From Anaerobiospirillum sp. NML120449 (GTDB lineage Bacteria; Pseudomonadota; Gammaproteobacteria; Enterobacterales; Succinivibrionaceae), in NCBI RefSeq assembly GCF_023051105.1, contig NZ_JALKIL010000015.1, forward strand, positions 1-64,000: 64,000 nt of DNA, in the 5' to 3' direction. Of the stretch, positions 19,606 to 29,600 are shown piece after piece (position 1 is the stretch's first letter; each line of letters opens with the position of its first letter). The notes beneath the pieces were generated by a model. That model did no database searches, was not told where the DNA came from, and saw nothing but the letters and a program-made list of their open reading frames with translations. Made by a program: the position numbers and the translations under genes.

Positions 19606-19695
19606 CCGATGCCAATGCCAATGCCAATGCCAATGTCGATGCCAATGCCGATGCCAATGCCGATGCCTATGCCAATGCCAATGCCAATGTCGATG
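19606..19695 (+). repeat. Degenerate hexanucleotide array (GCCAAT/GCCGAT)
   Basis: About fifteen tandem six-base units, mostly GCCAAT, GCCGAT and GTCGAT. In one plus-strand frame they read Ala-Asn/Ala-Asp repeats and end VDAVDGAAAGS then a stop. No start codon or ribosome-binding site precedes them. The composition resembles the Asp-Ala tails in this window, so it may be the relic end of such a gene. Confidence 0.7.
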
Positions 19696-19921
19696 CTGTA
19701 GATGGAGCAGCAGCTGGCAGTTAGTCAGTCAGTACGACAGATGATGGTGTGTCGTTGACATAGATGAGGTCAGGTGAAGATGCATTCAGATTTTGGTTGC
19801 GGACAGATGCAGGATGCTTTCAGATGCCGGGTGCGGGCAAATACAGAATGCAGTCAGCTGTGGGGCGGGCAGTGAGCTCATATCTTGCCCACTTGCTGAT
19901 AAAGAATTGAAGGGATAAAGA

Positions 19922-19953
19922 CAAAAAGCCGTCCTGAAATCAATCAGGACGGC
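19922..19953 (-). terminator. Orphan terminator on the minus strand
   Basis: GCCGTCCTGA pairs with TCAGGACGGC (10 bp, six-base loop) and TTTTT follows on the minus strand. No recognised gene lies upstream on that strand before 22112, which implies an unannotated transcript between about 19960 and 21000. Confidence 0.7.
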
Positions 19954-22085
19954 ACATGTTGCAGTGGTCCTGACAGGCAGGTACTGCAGCTGGCCTCGAA
20001 GTTGAGGCCGGATAATAAATTAATGTTCCGGGACTGTTCTGCCATTACTGTAAACAGCAGAGTATCAGCTGACCGTGACAGTTAAGGCCTGCTGGAGCTG
20101 GCAGGACTCTCTGTGTTGAACCTGCCTGGCTCTGGACAGTGTGGAATGCATACCTTGGCCTTGCGTGATAAGGCATATCATGGCGTGATATGGCCTGGCC
20201 TTGCATGACAGTACTTCTGTCGCTGAGAAAATACATGCTGCAAAATGAAACAGCATAGAGATCTGAACATTCTGAAAAGAGTGTGCAGATCATGGACAAG
20301 CCTTAACTGACCCGGACGGATACGTATTATCGATACATCAAGAGCATTTATCATTGCTTTCCGTCCGACCGGCACGGTTGGGCAACCGCGCAGGCCCTGC
20401 TGCCTGGTCTTAAGACCTGGGCAGGTGGAGGATATAATTATCCCCCTGTAACGTAGCTGCAGGCAGGCACAAAAGTATTCTGTGAAGAGATACTCAACAG
20501 TAAGACAGATAAGCCTTACCATGTGCCTGTGATTAATGAATGCATGCCGTAACAGTAAGTAAAGACTTACCATCCCCGGGTAAGGACATGCTAAATATCT
20601 GCTTATTTGCAGCTCTGAGAGCAGACTTGAGATCTGAGATCAGGCTCATGCATAGCCATCCCCTGATTGGGCATGGTGTAATGCTCATTACTGACATCAT
20701 TTACTTATATGGATCCAAAAGCTTTATAAAGCAAAAGTCAGTACTTTAAAAGCAGATTCGATGCGCACAGAGCTCACATATGTATATGTGGCCGGAAAGC
20801 CTGCAACGCAGGGTCCCCTCATGAAATAGCGCAAAGAGTTATTACAGCTCGTAAAACCAGATCCAGTTGTTAAAACCGGATCTCAGGTACATCCGATATC
20901 GCACCGTCTTTGAGTGAAAACAGGGAAAAACGAATTTTGATATTTTGGGTACGTTCAACATTATGCTGTGTATTGCATGATCAGTCAACAGGGCAACAGC
21001 AGCAACTGCGTGCAAGCAGCGGCGTCAGCCCCAACGAAGCAACAGCTGCCACGCATGCAAGCGCGGCATCAGCCTCAACGAGCAACAGCTGTCTATGCAC
21101 ACAAACAGTGGTATCACCCTCAACAGAACAACAGAGGTGAAGCAAATACAGCAGCGTGACAGGGGTAAAGCAGCAGCATAAGCTTTGGCATGGTAAAAGG
21201 AGACAGGAGTTATGCATATTGGCACCTGAAGCCAGAAAAGAGAGCGTGATCAACAAGTTGTCAGGCTTAGCAGAGACAAATGGACAAGGGACGATGGTAT
21301 GCCGGGGTAAAGAGTATTAATGATGCTCTAACTGAAAGATGTTGGGTCAATAAACGTACTGTGCCGCTTTCTGCCACTTTCAGTTACAGTTGCTTATATA
21401 AAAGAGTTTGATGAGCGTCTTAAAGATATTAGCGGGGCAGAGGTTGCAGGGCTTCAGAGGCATGTACAAATGTGCAGGAAATATTTGGCAGTGGGCTGTG
21501 CTGCCTCATGGATGCCGCTTTGCTTTGCAGGCGGAGATGCATATCTAAAATATTTTGAGATGTGCTTGCTGAGGTTGTCTTAAAGGTCTGGAAGAGCTGA
21601 CAGAGCTGCAGGAGCGGTATAGGAAATGATTTGGGAGCGGACATGCAGGCTCATGTCGTTGGTCACGTATTGGTGTCAGAGCTGTCTAAGCGCAGGGATT
21701 CTTATACCATCGGCCTGGTATGGACCTGAGAGCATTATGCTCGGAACTGTTGAGGGTCGGGAGGTCAGGCACAGCAACTTACGATGGCTCCACACGGGAG
21801 GAACAGCGCAGGGGCTGACCGCTGCTGGCTAACTGAGGCGGCCTTACTTAAGCGGGCTTTACTCAGGCTGGCCTTACTGGCTATGGGAACGGCGAGCATG
21901 GTATCGGGATCAGGGGAATGGTGACGACGGAGGCAGATAAGCATGGCTGCAGATCAATGCCATCATAATGGTTGCGCCAGATAAATCAGATGTTTATTGG
22001 GGATGAGATAAAACGAAGAGGGGACAGGCCAGTTTGGTAAGGCAGCGGCTGAACCTGATATGATGTATCTATGAAGCGGGCAATA

Positions 22086-22104
22086 AAAAAGCAGCTTGCG
22101 CTGC
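22086..22104 (-). terminator. Terminator of tRNA-Ser
   Basis: GCAGC/GCTGC stem with a four-base loop, followed by six T on the minus strand, a few bases past the CCA end. Confidence 0.85.
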
Positions 22105-22111
22105 TTAATCA

Positions 22112-22202
22112 TGGCGGTGAGAGGGGGATTCGAACCCCCGATACGGAGTTACCGTATACACGCTTTCCAGGCGTGCTCCTTCAGCCACTCGGACATCTCA
22201 CC
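22112..22202 (-). tRNA. tRNA-Ser (GGA anticodon)
   Basis: A 91-nt class II tRNA including an encoded CCA. The acceptor stem GGTGAGA pairs with TCTCACC. The anticodon loop CTGGAAA gives GGA, which reads UCC and UCU. A long variable arm (TATACGGTAACTCCGTATC) and a T-arm with GGTTCGAATCC follow. It is very close to the E. coli tRNA-Ser(GGA). It has its own promoter and terminator. Confidence 0.97.
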
Positions 22203-22252
22203 GCTGCTGCTACGAAGCTTTTCTATTCAGCTCCGTCGCTGGAACGGTGCTC

Positions 22253-22280
22253 ATTATATAGAAATTTAACGTGCATGCAA
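22253..22280 (-). promoter_or_regulatory. Sigma-70 promoter of tRNA-Ser
   Basis: TTGCAT (22275-22280) and a perfect TATAAT (22253-22258) are separated by 16 bp on the minus strand. A GC-rich discriminator (GAGCACCG) follows, as is common for stable-RNA promoters. Confidence 0.75.
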
Positions 22281-22346
22281 GCTTTTTTTAAAAAATTTTT
22301 GCCTGAGCAGTGGCAGCAGGGCTGTTTTTTGGTGAAAAGCTGCATA

Positions 22347-23087
22347 TATAAGGTCCGTCCAGAGGGCGATGCTGCCAAAGTTACCCTGCTGCAGACTTTC
22401 AAGGTGGTAAAGACCAACAAGCCGCTCTTTATTATCCTGGGCATTTTCTCCATGAATGTCTTCGGTAATATTGCCAACAATCTCTACCTGTACTTCTTTA
22501 CCTACAATATGGGTAACGGCTCTCTGGTAGCTGCAGTAGGCACCATTACTATCTGCTGCTCCATTGCCTGTCTGGTAACTCCTTTCCTCACTGCCCGCTT
22601 CCGCAAGCGCGATATTTTCATCGTCCTGTGCGTGCTTGAGATTGCTGCCCGTATCGGCTTCTATATGAGCGGCTATGACTCAGTTACCGAGGTTATTATC
22701 TGGCTGTCCGTAGTGAACATCATCTTCATGATGACCAATCCGTTAGTGTCCGCCATGATTGCCGATACCGTAGAGTACTCCTACTACCACACCGGCAAGC
22801 GCTGTGCCGCCATTACCTTTGCCGGCCAGACCTTCACTGGCAAGCTGTCAGTTGCCATTGCCGGCGGTTTCTCCGGTGTGCTCCTGACCATACTGGGCTA
22901 TATGCCAAATGAGGCTCAGAGCATCGAGACCATGGACGGTATCTTCTTCTGCATCGCTCTGTTACCGGCTCTTGGTACTGTAGTACGCATTATTCTGCTC
23001 AAGATGTACACCTTCAACGAAGAGCAGCATGCCGAACTGGTTGAAAAGATTAACCGTGGTGAGTTCAATATCACCGCCAAAATCTAA
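22347..23087 (+). pseudogene. C-terminal half of a GPH-family sugar:cation symporter
   Basis: About 245 residues match the second half of glycoside-pentoside-hexuronide:cation symporters (MelB family, normally about 450 aa). The segment begins in the central cytosolic loop (KVTLLQTFKVVKTNKPL) and runs through the last six helices, including YYHTGKR and GKLSVAIAGG, to a natural stop. The N-terminal half is missing. Upstream, the frame runs straight into antisense tRNA-Ser sequence (giving the familiar artefact ERGIRTPD). No start codon with a ribosome-binding site stands at the boundary, so this is a 5'-truncated relic. The remaining part has no frameshift and good codon use, suggesting recent loss. 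A terminator remains downstream. Confidence 0.85.
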
Positions 23088-23336
23088 GATCACGGACAGC
23101 TGCATCTCACCGTTCAGCTGCCCCTGACAGGACAACGGCCCTGAAGAGGACACCTGCCCCTACAGGACCGTTGACCACAAAAGGAAACTGGCCCCCTGCA
23201 GGCCCCTTTGCTCAAAAGGACAATGGACCTCAACAGGGCCATTGACCTGAAATGCCTGTCGCAGGCTCACCGAGTTGGGGCCGCCCCGGGCAAGGTCATA
23301 ACCCGCGATTACCTTCTATACACTAAACACCTTCAG

Positions 23337-23366
23337 GCGCAGTCATCCCCATGGCTGCGCTTTTTT
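23337..23366 (+). terminator. Terminator downstream of the GPH remnant
   Basis: GCGCAG/CTGCGC stem with inner CAT/ATG pairing, then six T, about 250 bp beyond the stop of the truncated symporter. It is probably its original terminator. Confidence 0.7.
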
Positions 23367-23797
23367 GCTTTGGTGCAGTGGAGACAGGTCTGAACTCAGG
23401 GCCAGTAGCAAACTGGCCTTTGCCTGATCCGGTTGCTCTCACAGTGCCAGGCGAGAGCGCCTGTTGCCAGTTCAGGTCATGTAATGTCAGCCTGGGCGCC
23501 AGGGTGCCAGGGAGCTTTGTGTCCAATGGTCATGCCCCCAGTCGGACATGGTGCAGGGCTGCATGCTCCGGCGGGAGTATGCTCTTAAATGCAGGCCTGT
23601 GTTGCGTCTGGTCATGGTGTGGGGGCGGCACTGACACGAGGGCCTGTACAGAGGACGGTTATGGAGCATGGCAGCCTGTAACGTGGTTGCCAGCGCTGAC
23701 ACGCGGGCCTGGGCGTAGACCTGAGCGGAGACCTGGACCTGGACCTGGGGCCAGCGGGCTGGGCTCAGAGCGGTTAGTGAGGCTGCAGAAATAAAAT
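23367..23797. other. Intergenic stretch without genes
   Basis: No gene is seen. The sequence is rich in CCAGG/CCTGG words, as near 23730-23750 (GAGACCTGGACCTGGACCTG). Confidence 0.4.
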
Positions 23798-23824
23798 GAG
23801 CACCGGACGGAAAGCCAGGTGCTC
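23798..23824 (-). terminator. Terminator of the SLAC1/TDT gene
   Basis: GAGCACC/GGTGCTC stem, followed on the minus strand by ATTTTATTT. It is about 200 bp past the stop of the carrier gene. Confidence 0.6.
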
Positions 23825-24022
23825 TATTTGTGAGATCAGCTCGTGCTGAGATATTTAATACCTGCCTGCCGGGACGGGACAGTAATGCGCAGAGCAGTGC
23901 TGTGCTGTTGTGTTGTGCTTAAAAGTACAGCTGTGCAGCGAAGAGTTTGAGATTACATGCCAGGTCAGCTACGCTGCTGGTTCTCAGGCAGGGCTGGGGG
24001 CTGCGCGAGGCAGCCCGGGGTT

Positions 24023-25228
24023 TTATTCAGGAACGCAGATCTTGCCTTTGGCAATCAGACCAACTGTTCTTACTGCCAGCCAGAGGATCAGCATGGTAAA
24101 CAGGCCCCACAGGGTGTAATCAATAATTTCGAGCACGCCCTTGTAGGCCGGGTCGGCAAACTCTGGAACCAGCTTTCTGGTAGCCAGAATAAAGGCAGCT
24201 ACAGGGAATGAGTAGGCCCATGCTGACAGGAAGAAAGGAGCCTTCATAAAACGCCTGATATTGGTAAGCAGGAAGACGAAGACGAACCAGGCAATACCGT
24301 AAAGCATCAGCACTACAGGAGAGGGAGCGGCCTCTGGAACGGCATAGAAGCCGTCAATGGCGTGATATGACAGGGCAGCAACTGATGGCGGAGCCAGCAT
24401 GATGCACAGCATTGGAACCAGCTTTGGAGGCAGAGGATCGTGGAATACCAGACGGTAGAGCAAAATGGTAAAGAGCAGAATCCAGAACAGGAAGCCGACA
24501 GGATAGGCAATTGATGAAATAAAGCCGTACCCCATCTGAATACCTGCCAGAGGCACAATCAGAGGACCTGCTACCGGGATAAACCAGGCAGGATTGACGT
24601 GGTTGATGTTAAAGCTCTTGTGAACCAGAGAGTACAGCACAAATAAAGTGAGGAACAGCTGCATAGTACAGCCGGCCAGCCACAGGTACCTGGCAAAATC
24701 ATACTTGAGCCATACTGAGGAAAGCAGCAGCAGGCTGATGGAAAAAGCCGGGAAGAAGGAGAGCTTGACCGGGTGACTGGCCTCCTGAACCACAGCACCA
24801 GGGTATTTGATGATTTTAATGCCATAAAGAATGGTCAGGACAACAAATACCGCTGAAGCCAGCAGTCCGGTAATGAGATCGAGGGTGGCATTGCCTATTA
24901 CAGCATGGCAGGTGAGCGAAAAGCCGGCCAGACCCATAACAATGGCGTACATGTTAACTGGCAGATGCTTGAGCTTTGGCTCAGGGCCGGCGGCAGCGCC
25001 AGGGGCGCCAGCGGCACTGGCTGTGGCACCGGCAGCAGCGGCACCGGCAGCAGCTGCGCCCGGGGCGCCTGCAGGTGACTTTTCAGAGGCCTGTGGGGCC
25101 GGGGCAGCACCAGGCTGTGCCGATGACGGGGCACTGCTGGCGGCGGCTGTGGTGGCGGGAGTTTGCTGGGCACTGTGCTCAGGGGCAGGAACCTGAGCAT
25201 CTACAGGCTGTTTTGTCTCTTGACTCAT
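24023..25228 (-). CDS. SLAC1/TDT-family transporter with an Ala/Pro-rich N-terminal extension
   Basis: A 401-aa inner-membrane protein. Residues 1 to about 88 are disordered, rich in Ala, Pro, Gln and Gly. From about residue 90 there are ten predicted helices of the tellurite-resistance/dicarboxylate transporter family, which includes TehA and SLAC1 anion channels. Supporting segments are LPVNMYAIVMGLAGFSLTCHAVIG, split across the first helix, NPAWFIPVAGPLIVPLAG, and MLAPPSVAALSYHAI. Family members move C4-dicarboxylates, sulfite, tellurite or small anions; the substrate here is unknown. The ATG at 25228 has an AAAGG ribosome-binding site. The typical family length is 300-350 aa, so the N-terminal tail is extra. 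It is transcribed alone. Confidence 0.88.
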   Translation of the reverse strand: MSQETKQPVDAQVPAPEHSAQQTPATTAAASSAPSSAQPGAAPAPQASEKSPAGAPGAAAAGAAAAGATASAAGAPGAAAGPEPKLKHLPVNMYAIVMGLAGFSLTCHAVIGNATLDLITGLLASAVFVVLTILYGIKIIKYPGAVVQEASHPVKLSFFPAFSISLLLLSSVWLKYDFARYLWLAGCTMQLFLTLFVLYSLVHKSFNINHVNPAWFIPVAGPLIVPLAGIQMGYGFISSIAYPVGFLFWILLFTILLYRLVFHDPLPPKLVPMLCIMLAPPSVAALSYHAIDGFYAVPEAAPSPVVLMLYGIAWFVFVFLLTNIRRFMKAPFFLSAWAYSFPVAAFILATRKLVPEFADPAYKGVLEIIDYTLWGLFTMLILWLAVRTVGLIAKGKICVPE

Positions 25229-26540
25229 GGGGAATACCTTTGACGGGACGTTTAACAGGTAATGTATTGAAGACCTTGCATGTTTGTGACCGGTTTTTGC
25301 GTGGAGACAATATAAATAAGGAAGGTACTTTCAGTAATTATCAGTATTGTTTTGTGTCAAATCAGCCCTTAAGACCATAGTGAGGCCTGGGGCGATTTAG
25401 CATGGACCCATACTAGACAAATTAAGCTCTCATAATCAAGCTGCCATTCTTGTCTGCACCAGCGCAACATCATGGGCACCAAAAGGGAGCGTGAATTATC
25501 CTGGGTGCACGACCACGGCGGCGCCAGGGAAAAATACGGCCCTGCGTGCAAAAGTGGCACGCTTTTTCGCGCACTTGCGCCCCACATTGCCTGACCATAA
25601 TCTCTGCCTGCAGTCCGTCAGGAGCCCGCAGGCTCATTGGCACTGATTGCGACCTCTCCTGGGCGGGCGCTGCTGCGCCTTGCTCAGGCCAGCCATCCAT
25701 TTAGCCAGTCAGGCAGCCAGTCAGGCAGCCAGTCAGTAAGGCAGTCAGTTGGCCAGTCAGGCAGCCAGTCAGTAAGGCAGTCAGTTGGCCAGTCGGCCAG
25801 CCAGTCAGGCAGACTGAAGGCACCTGGCCACTCTTTGCGAGCTGCGCAGGCAAGCACAGCTAAGACAGGTTTCACTACGCTCGGAGGCTGAGCGTCTGCT
25901 CACGAGCTGATTTAATGGCGGACCGGTAAGGCAGGTCTTGATCGGGCTGGCGCAGCTGGGCAGTGAGCACGTGTGCTGCTGCCCGAATGGATCGGGCACT
26001 GCCTGTCCGGTGCACCCGTGACCTTTGTCCTGTGGAGCCGGTGCTTCGCTGTAACTGGTGCATCGCTGTAGCCGGTGCTGCGATGATCTGCAGTATGGTG
26101 CTGCTGCCGCTGCTTTCATTTTGTGCTCTGAGCTGCTGTCTTTGGTGCGGCTGCCTTATGAGATGGACTTGCGCTACGTGAGAGCAGTTATGCCCTCGTG
26201 GCCTCGAGGTATCGTGGCTTCAGGCTTCGCGGCATCTGCGGGCTGATCATGGCTGCCATGTTGGCTACGGTGGCCATGATCGTCACTGTGGCAGGGGCTA
26301 CGGTCGCCACTGTGCAGTGGCGGCTGGAGGAATCGTGACAGGCTGGGGATGGGGCGGGTTGATAGATATTAATTCTTATGGTGTTTTTGCCCTGTTGAGG
26401 GGCAGATTATGTATCAAGGGGGCTGCCTTGTGATGGGGCAGCGGCGAATTTTGGCCTGTCTCTGCTCTTTTTAATATGAGACCGGGCGCACGGTACTGGC
26501 AATAAGGGGGCCTTTGAGGGCGCCAAACGTGCCCAAAAAG
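25229..26540. other. Intergenic region before the giant gene
   Basis: No gene is seen. It contains the CAGTCAGGCAGC repeat described separately. The rest is GC-rich sequence with incidental short frames. Confidence 0.4.
25695..25815. repeat. Compound tandem repeat of CAGTCAGGCAGC type
   Basis: Short blocks of CAGTCAGGCAGC and CAGTCAGTAAGGCAGTCAGT are repeated head to tail, with a 40-48-bp higher-order period occurring twice. There is no protein-coding sense on either strand. Confidence 0.8.
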
Positions 26541-26616
26541 TGGCCTAAGCTGCCCATTGCCACTATAATTAAGGATGAGCCGATCCGCGTACCCATTTGA
26601 TCGGCTCAAAATTTTT
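26541..26616 (+). promoter_or_regulatory. Promoter and leader hairpin of the giant gene
   Basis: A perfect TATAAT (26564-26569) with a weak -35 (TGGCCT) predicts a start near 26576. The transcript would begin almost exactly with a 9-bp hairpin: GAGCCGATC (26577-26585) pairs with GATCGGCTC (26599-26607). AAAATTTTT follows. A 5'-terminal hairpin can protect mRNA from decay, and with the T-run it could also act as an attenuator. Both roles are inference. Confidence 0.5.
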
Positions 26617-26692
26617 CCGGCTCTGACCTGTTTTTCAGGGAAAGGATCGCCGTGAAAGCTTATTACCAGCTGCACAGACAGGACTACTCTGC

Positions 26693-29600
26693 ATGCTAAT
26701 CAGGCATTTACATATCGAGCGCTTCCGCTCCCTGCACTTCTTTGATTTGAGTCTCAATGATGACTCCACTATCATCGCGCCTATTCCGGCTGCCGCTCAG
26801 CTGGATCTCATGGCCGCCATCAACAAAATTACCCTGCTGAACAATCCGGCTCAGGCCCTGGTACCGTCAGAAAGTCCTGACCTTGCCAGAGCTCTGCTGC
26901 AGAGCAACTGCGCTCTGTCCCATCAGACTGTAGTGGGCCGCCTCGGTCCATGCGGCCGTCCGCTGGCTCTGCCGTCCCAGTCCGTTGATGCTCACCCTGA
27001 GCATGATGTTGACGCCGGCTGCGGCAGCAGCTGCAGCTCAGGCTGCTGCGATGAGCTTTCAGCAGATGATGAAAGCTGCTGTGAGCACAGCGGCCCGGAC
27101 GGCTGTGGTAATGACTGCGGCTGTGCACAGGGTCATTGTGAGCGTGCCGCAGGTGCTGTTGCAGGTTCTGGCGTCGGTGTCGGCGCTGGCGTTGACTGTG
27201 CAGGTCACTGTGACAGTGCTCAGGGCACTGACAGTGAGGGCCTGGGCGACAGTGACGCACAGAGCGCCGGTAATGTAACTGTCAAGAGCGGCAGTGAGCA
27301 CGAAAGCGGCATCAAGGACATGCTGGAGTTCAAGTTCATGGCTGATGATCAGCATCTTGATACTGCCCGCTATGACGTCTCCATCAAGTCACGTCACCGC
27401 AATGCCGGTACCTATCAGCTCTCGCGCGTAAACCCTGAGGGTCCGCAGAAGCTGTCCTTAATGGTGACCTCAGGTGTATATGAGCCTGAGTCCAATACAG
27501 CTCATGGCTATTCTCAGGTAGCTGTTCACATTGCCCCAAAGGGCGATGGCTCCAGCCAGGATTATGCCGAGGCTGAGGTCAGCCGTGCCTTTATTGCCGG
27601 TGCTGATGTGATCCGTGAGCAGATTACAGTGCGTTCACGTAATTCAGATGCTCCTGATATCAGTCTGCAGGTTACCCATAAATCTCATGCCGGTCTCATG
27701 CAGTCCCTAAGTCCTGCCCTGCAGGGCGTACTGCCCGGCAGAGCCCTTGCTGACAGACCAGTCCTGTCTGACAGCAAGCTGGGTTCCATGCTGCGCCGTG
27801 GCCCGGTAATCAGCTTTGAGGTGGTTCGTGGTGATCGCACCTGGCTGGTAACTCTTAATCTGACCATGCAGGGATCCGATCAGGCTGTCGAGGGTACCGA
27901 CAGCTGTGATGGTTCTTTACAGGGCGGAGCAGCTGCAGCCTGTGCTCAGGGTGCTGTTGCCGGCGCTGAGGGCATTACCCTGCCATATGACTTTGATCGT
28001 CCGGAGCGCCGCAATGTTGTGGTCTTTGAGGGGGATCGCCGTGTTAACGAGGGCGTCACTCCGACTGTTGATGCCAGGGATGCTGCCTGCATCAATGCCT
28101 CTCTGGACAGTCGCGGGGTGCACTGTCAGGTAAGCGTTCATGAAATCATCAGCAGCTGTGAGGACTGCAGGAATCAGGCTGAGGCTGCCGAAGCTGAGGC
28201 TGCCGAAGCTGCAGCTGGTGCCGCCTGTGCAGGCGCTGCTGAAGATGCTGCAGCTGATGTTGCCGGCGATGAGGGCGCTCAGGCAGAACAGACTGCTGCC
28301 CAGGCTGCCGGCTCAGGCGCCGCAGGTGCTGTCGGGGCAGCACGTCGCCTGATTGCTGTAAGTGAGGCTGAGCGTGATGAAGTGCTCAGCTGGCTCAGTG
28401 GCGTAGGCCCACGCTACCCTGTGCCTCAGTGCCTGATGCTCGGTGCTTTCTGCAGCCGCAAGGGCAAGACCCTTGATCAGGTGCGTGAGGACAATGCCGG
28501 TTACAACTCTCTGCTGCGCTTTATTTCCTATGATGAGGATGAAGTTCAGACTCTGGCCGAGCAGAAGTGCCGCCGTGCTCATAACAAAACTATTCCATGT
28601 GAGGTCAACGACCATATCGATCATCTGGCCTCTCAGATTATTGCTCTGTCCTCAGGCACAGAAGAACTGATTTTCTATCCTGGCGCCCAGTGGCGTCTGA
28701 TTGGCCCTGTCAGCAAGGTTGACCGCCGCTTCAGCATCAAGCTCAAGAGCTCCCAGAAGCACTCTGATAACAAACTGCCAGCCTGGGGCACCAATCTGCT
28801 CCGTGAGCGATGGTATCTGGAGCACGGCTCTCTTGAGGGCCTTGCTCAGTCTCAGGGTGGTGCTCCTGCCAGTGCTGGGGCCGCAGCAGCTGCCGCAGGA
28901 TCGGCAGGCGCTGCCACCGGTGCTGCAGCTGCAGCCAGCGCAGCCAGTGCTGCTGACATCATGGCTGATGTCCTTGGTGATATGGGTATTGATATGCCAG
29001 ATGATGAGCTGACAGCAAATTCTGATGCTACAGGCATGGCCGGGGCAGAGAGCGAAGCTGCAGCCAGCGCAGGTAACGAAGTTGATGCTGATGCTTTCGC
29101 CGCTGATACCGCTGGCGCTCAGAGCGCTGAGCTTGCAGGTGAGGAAGATGAAGGCGAGCAGGACATGATGGATGATCTGCTTGGTGAATTTGGCATTGAG
29201 ATCGAAGAGGAAGAGGAAGAAGAGGAAGTGCTCAACGAGTCTGCCCCTGATCTGAATCTGAGCGCAGCTGATGATTCAGCTGACCTGCTCGCTGGTATTG
29301 ACGCTAAGGATGACGGCGGTGATCTGCTCGACGGCATTGACCTTGATGCCAATGACTTGGAGCTGCCTGATGAAGCTGACAGCCTTGCCCAAATGGCTGC
29401 CGGTGCCGACGAGGCTGCTGACGATGACCTTTTTGACGGCGTTACAGATGGAGTGGGTACTCTTTATGGGACTGATGGTGCAGATGCCTGTGCAGTGGAT
29501 ATCAGTGCTGTACGTGCTGTAGCTCAGGATGAAGAATTTTCCTCCGCTCTTGATGCGGCCGATGATCTCGTAGTGCCTGATGCCTGTCCTGTAGATCTTG

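Larger units (their letters stand above)
19103..22085. other. 3-kb gene desert
   Basis: No protein gene is convincing. The region holds a hexanucleotide array (19606-19695) and an orphan minus-strand terminator (19922-19953). To the right of that terminator on the minus strand is a 58-codon frame from an ATG near 20354, preceded by GGACGGAAAGCA. It is basic and unrecognised. An AACAGCAGC-type trinucleotide-rich stretch lies near 20990-21180. Confidence 0.4.

Noticed and set aside
22071-22346. N-terminal part of a long open frame reading ERGIRTPD
   Set aside because: It is antisense to tRNA-Ser, a familiar artefact translation; only the part from about 22347 belongs to a protein family.
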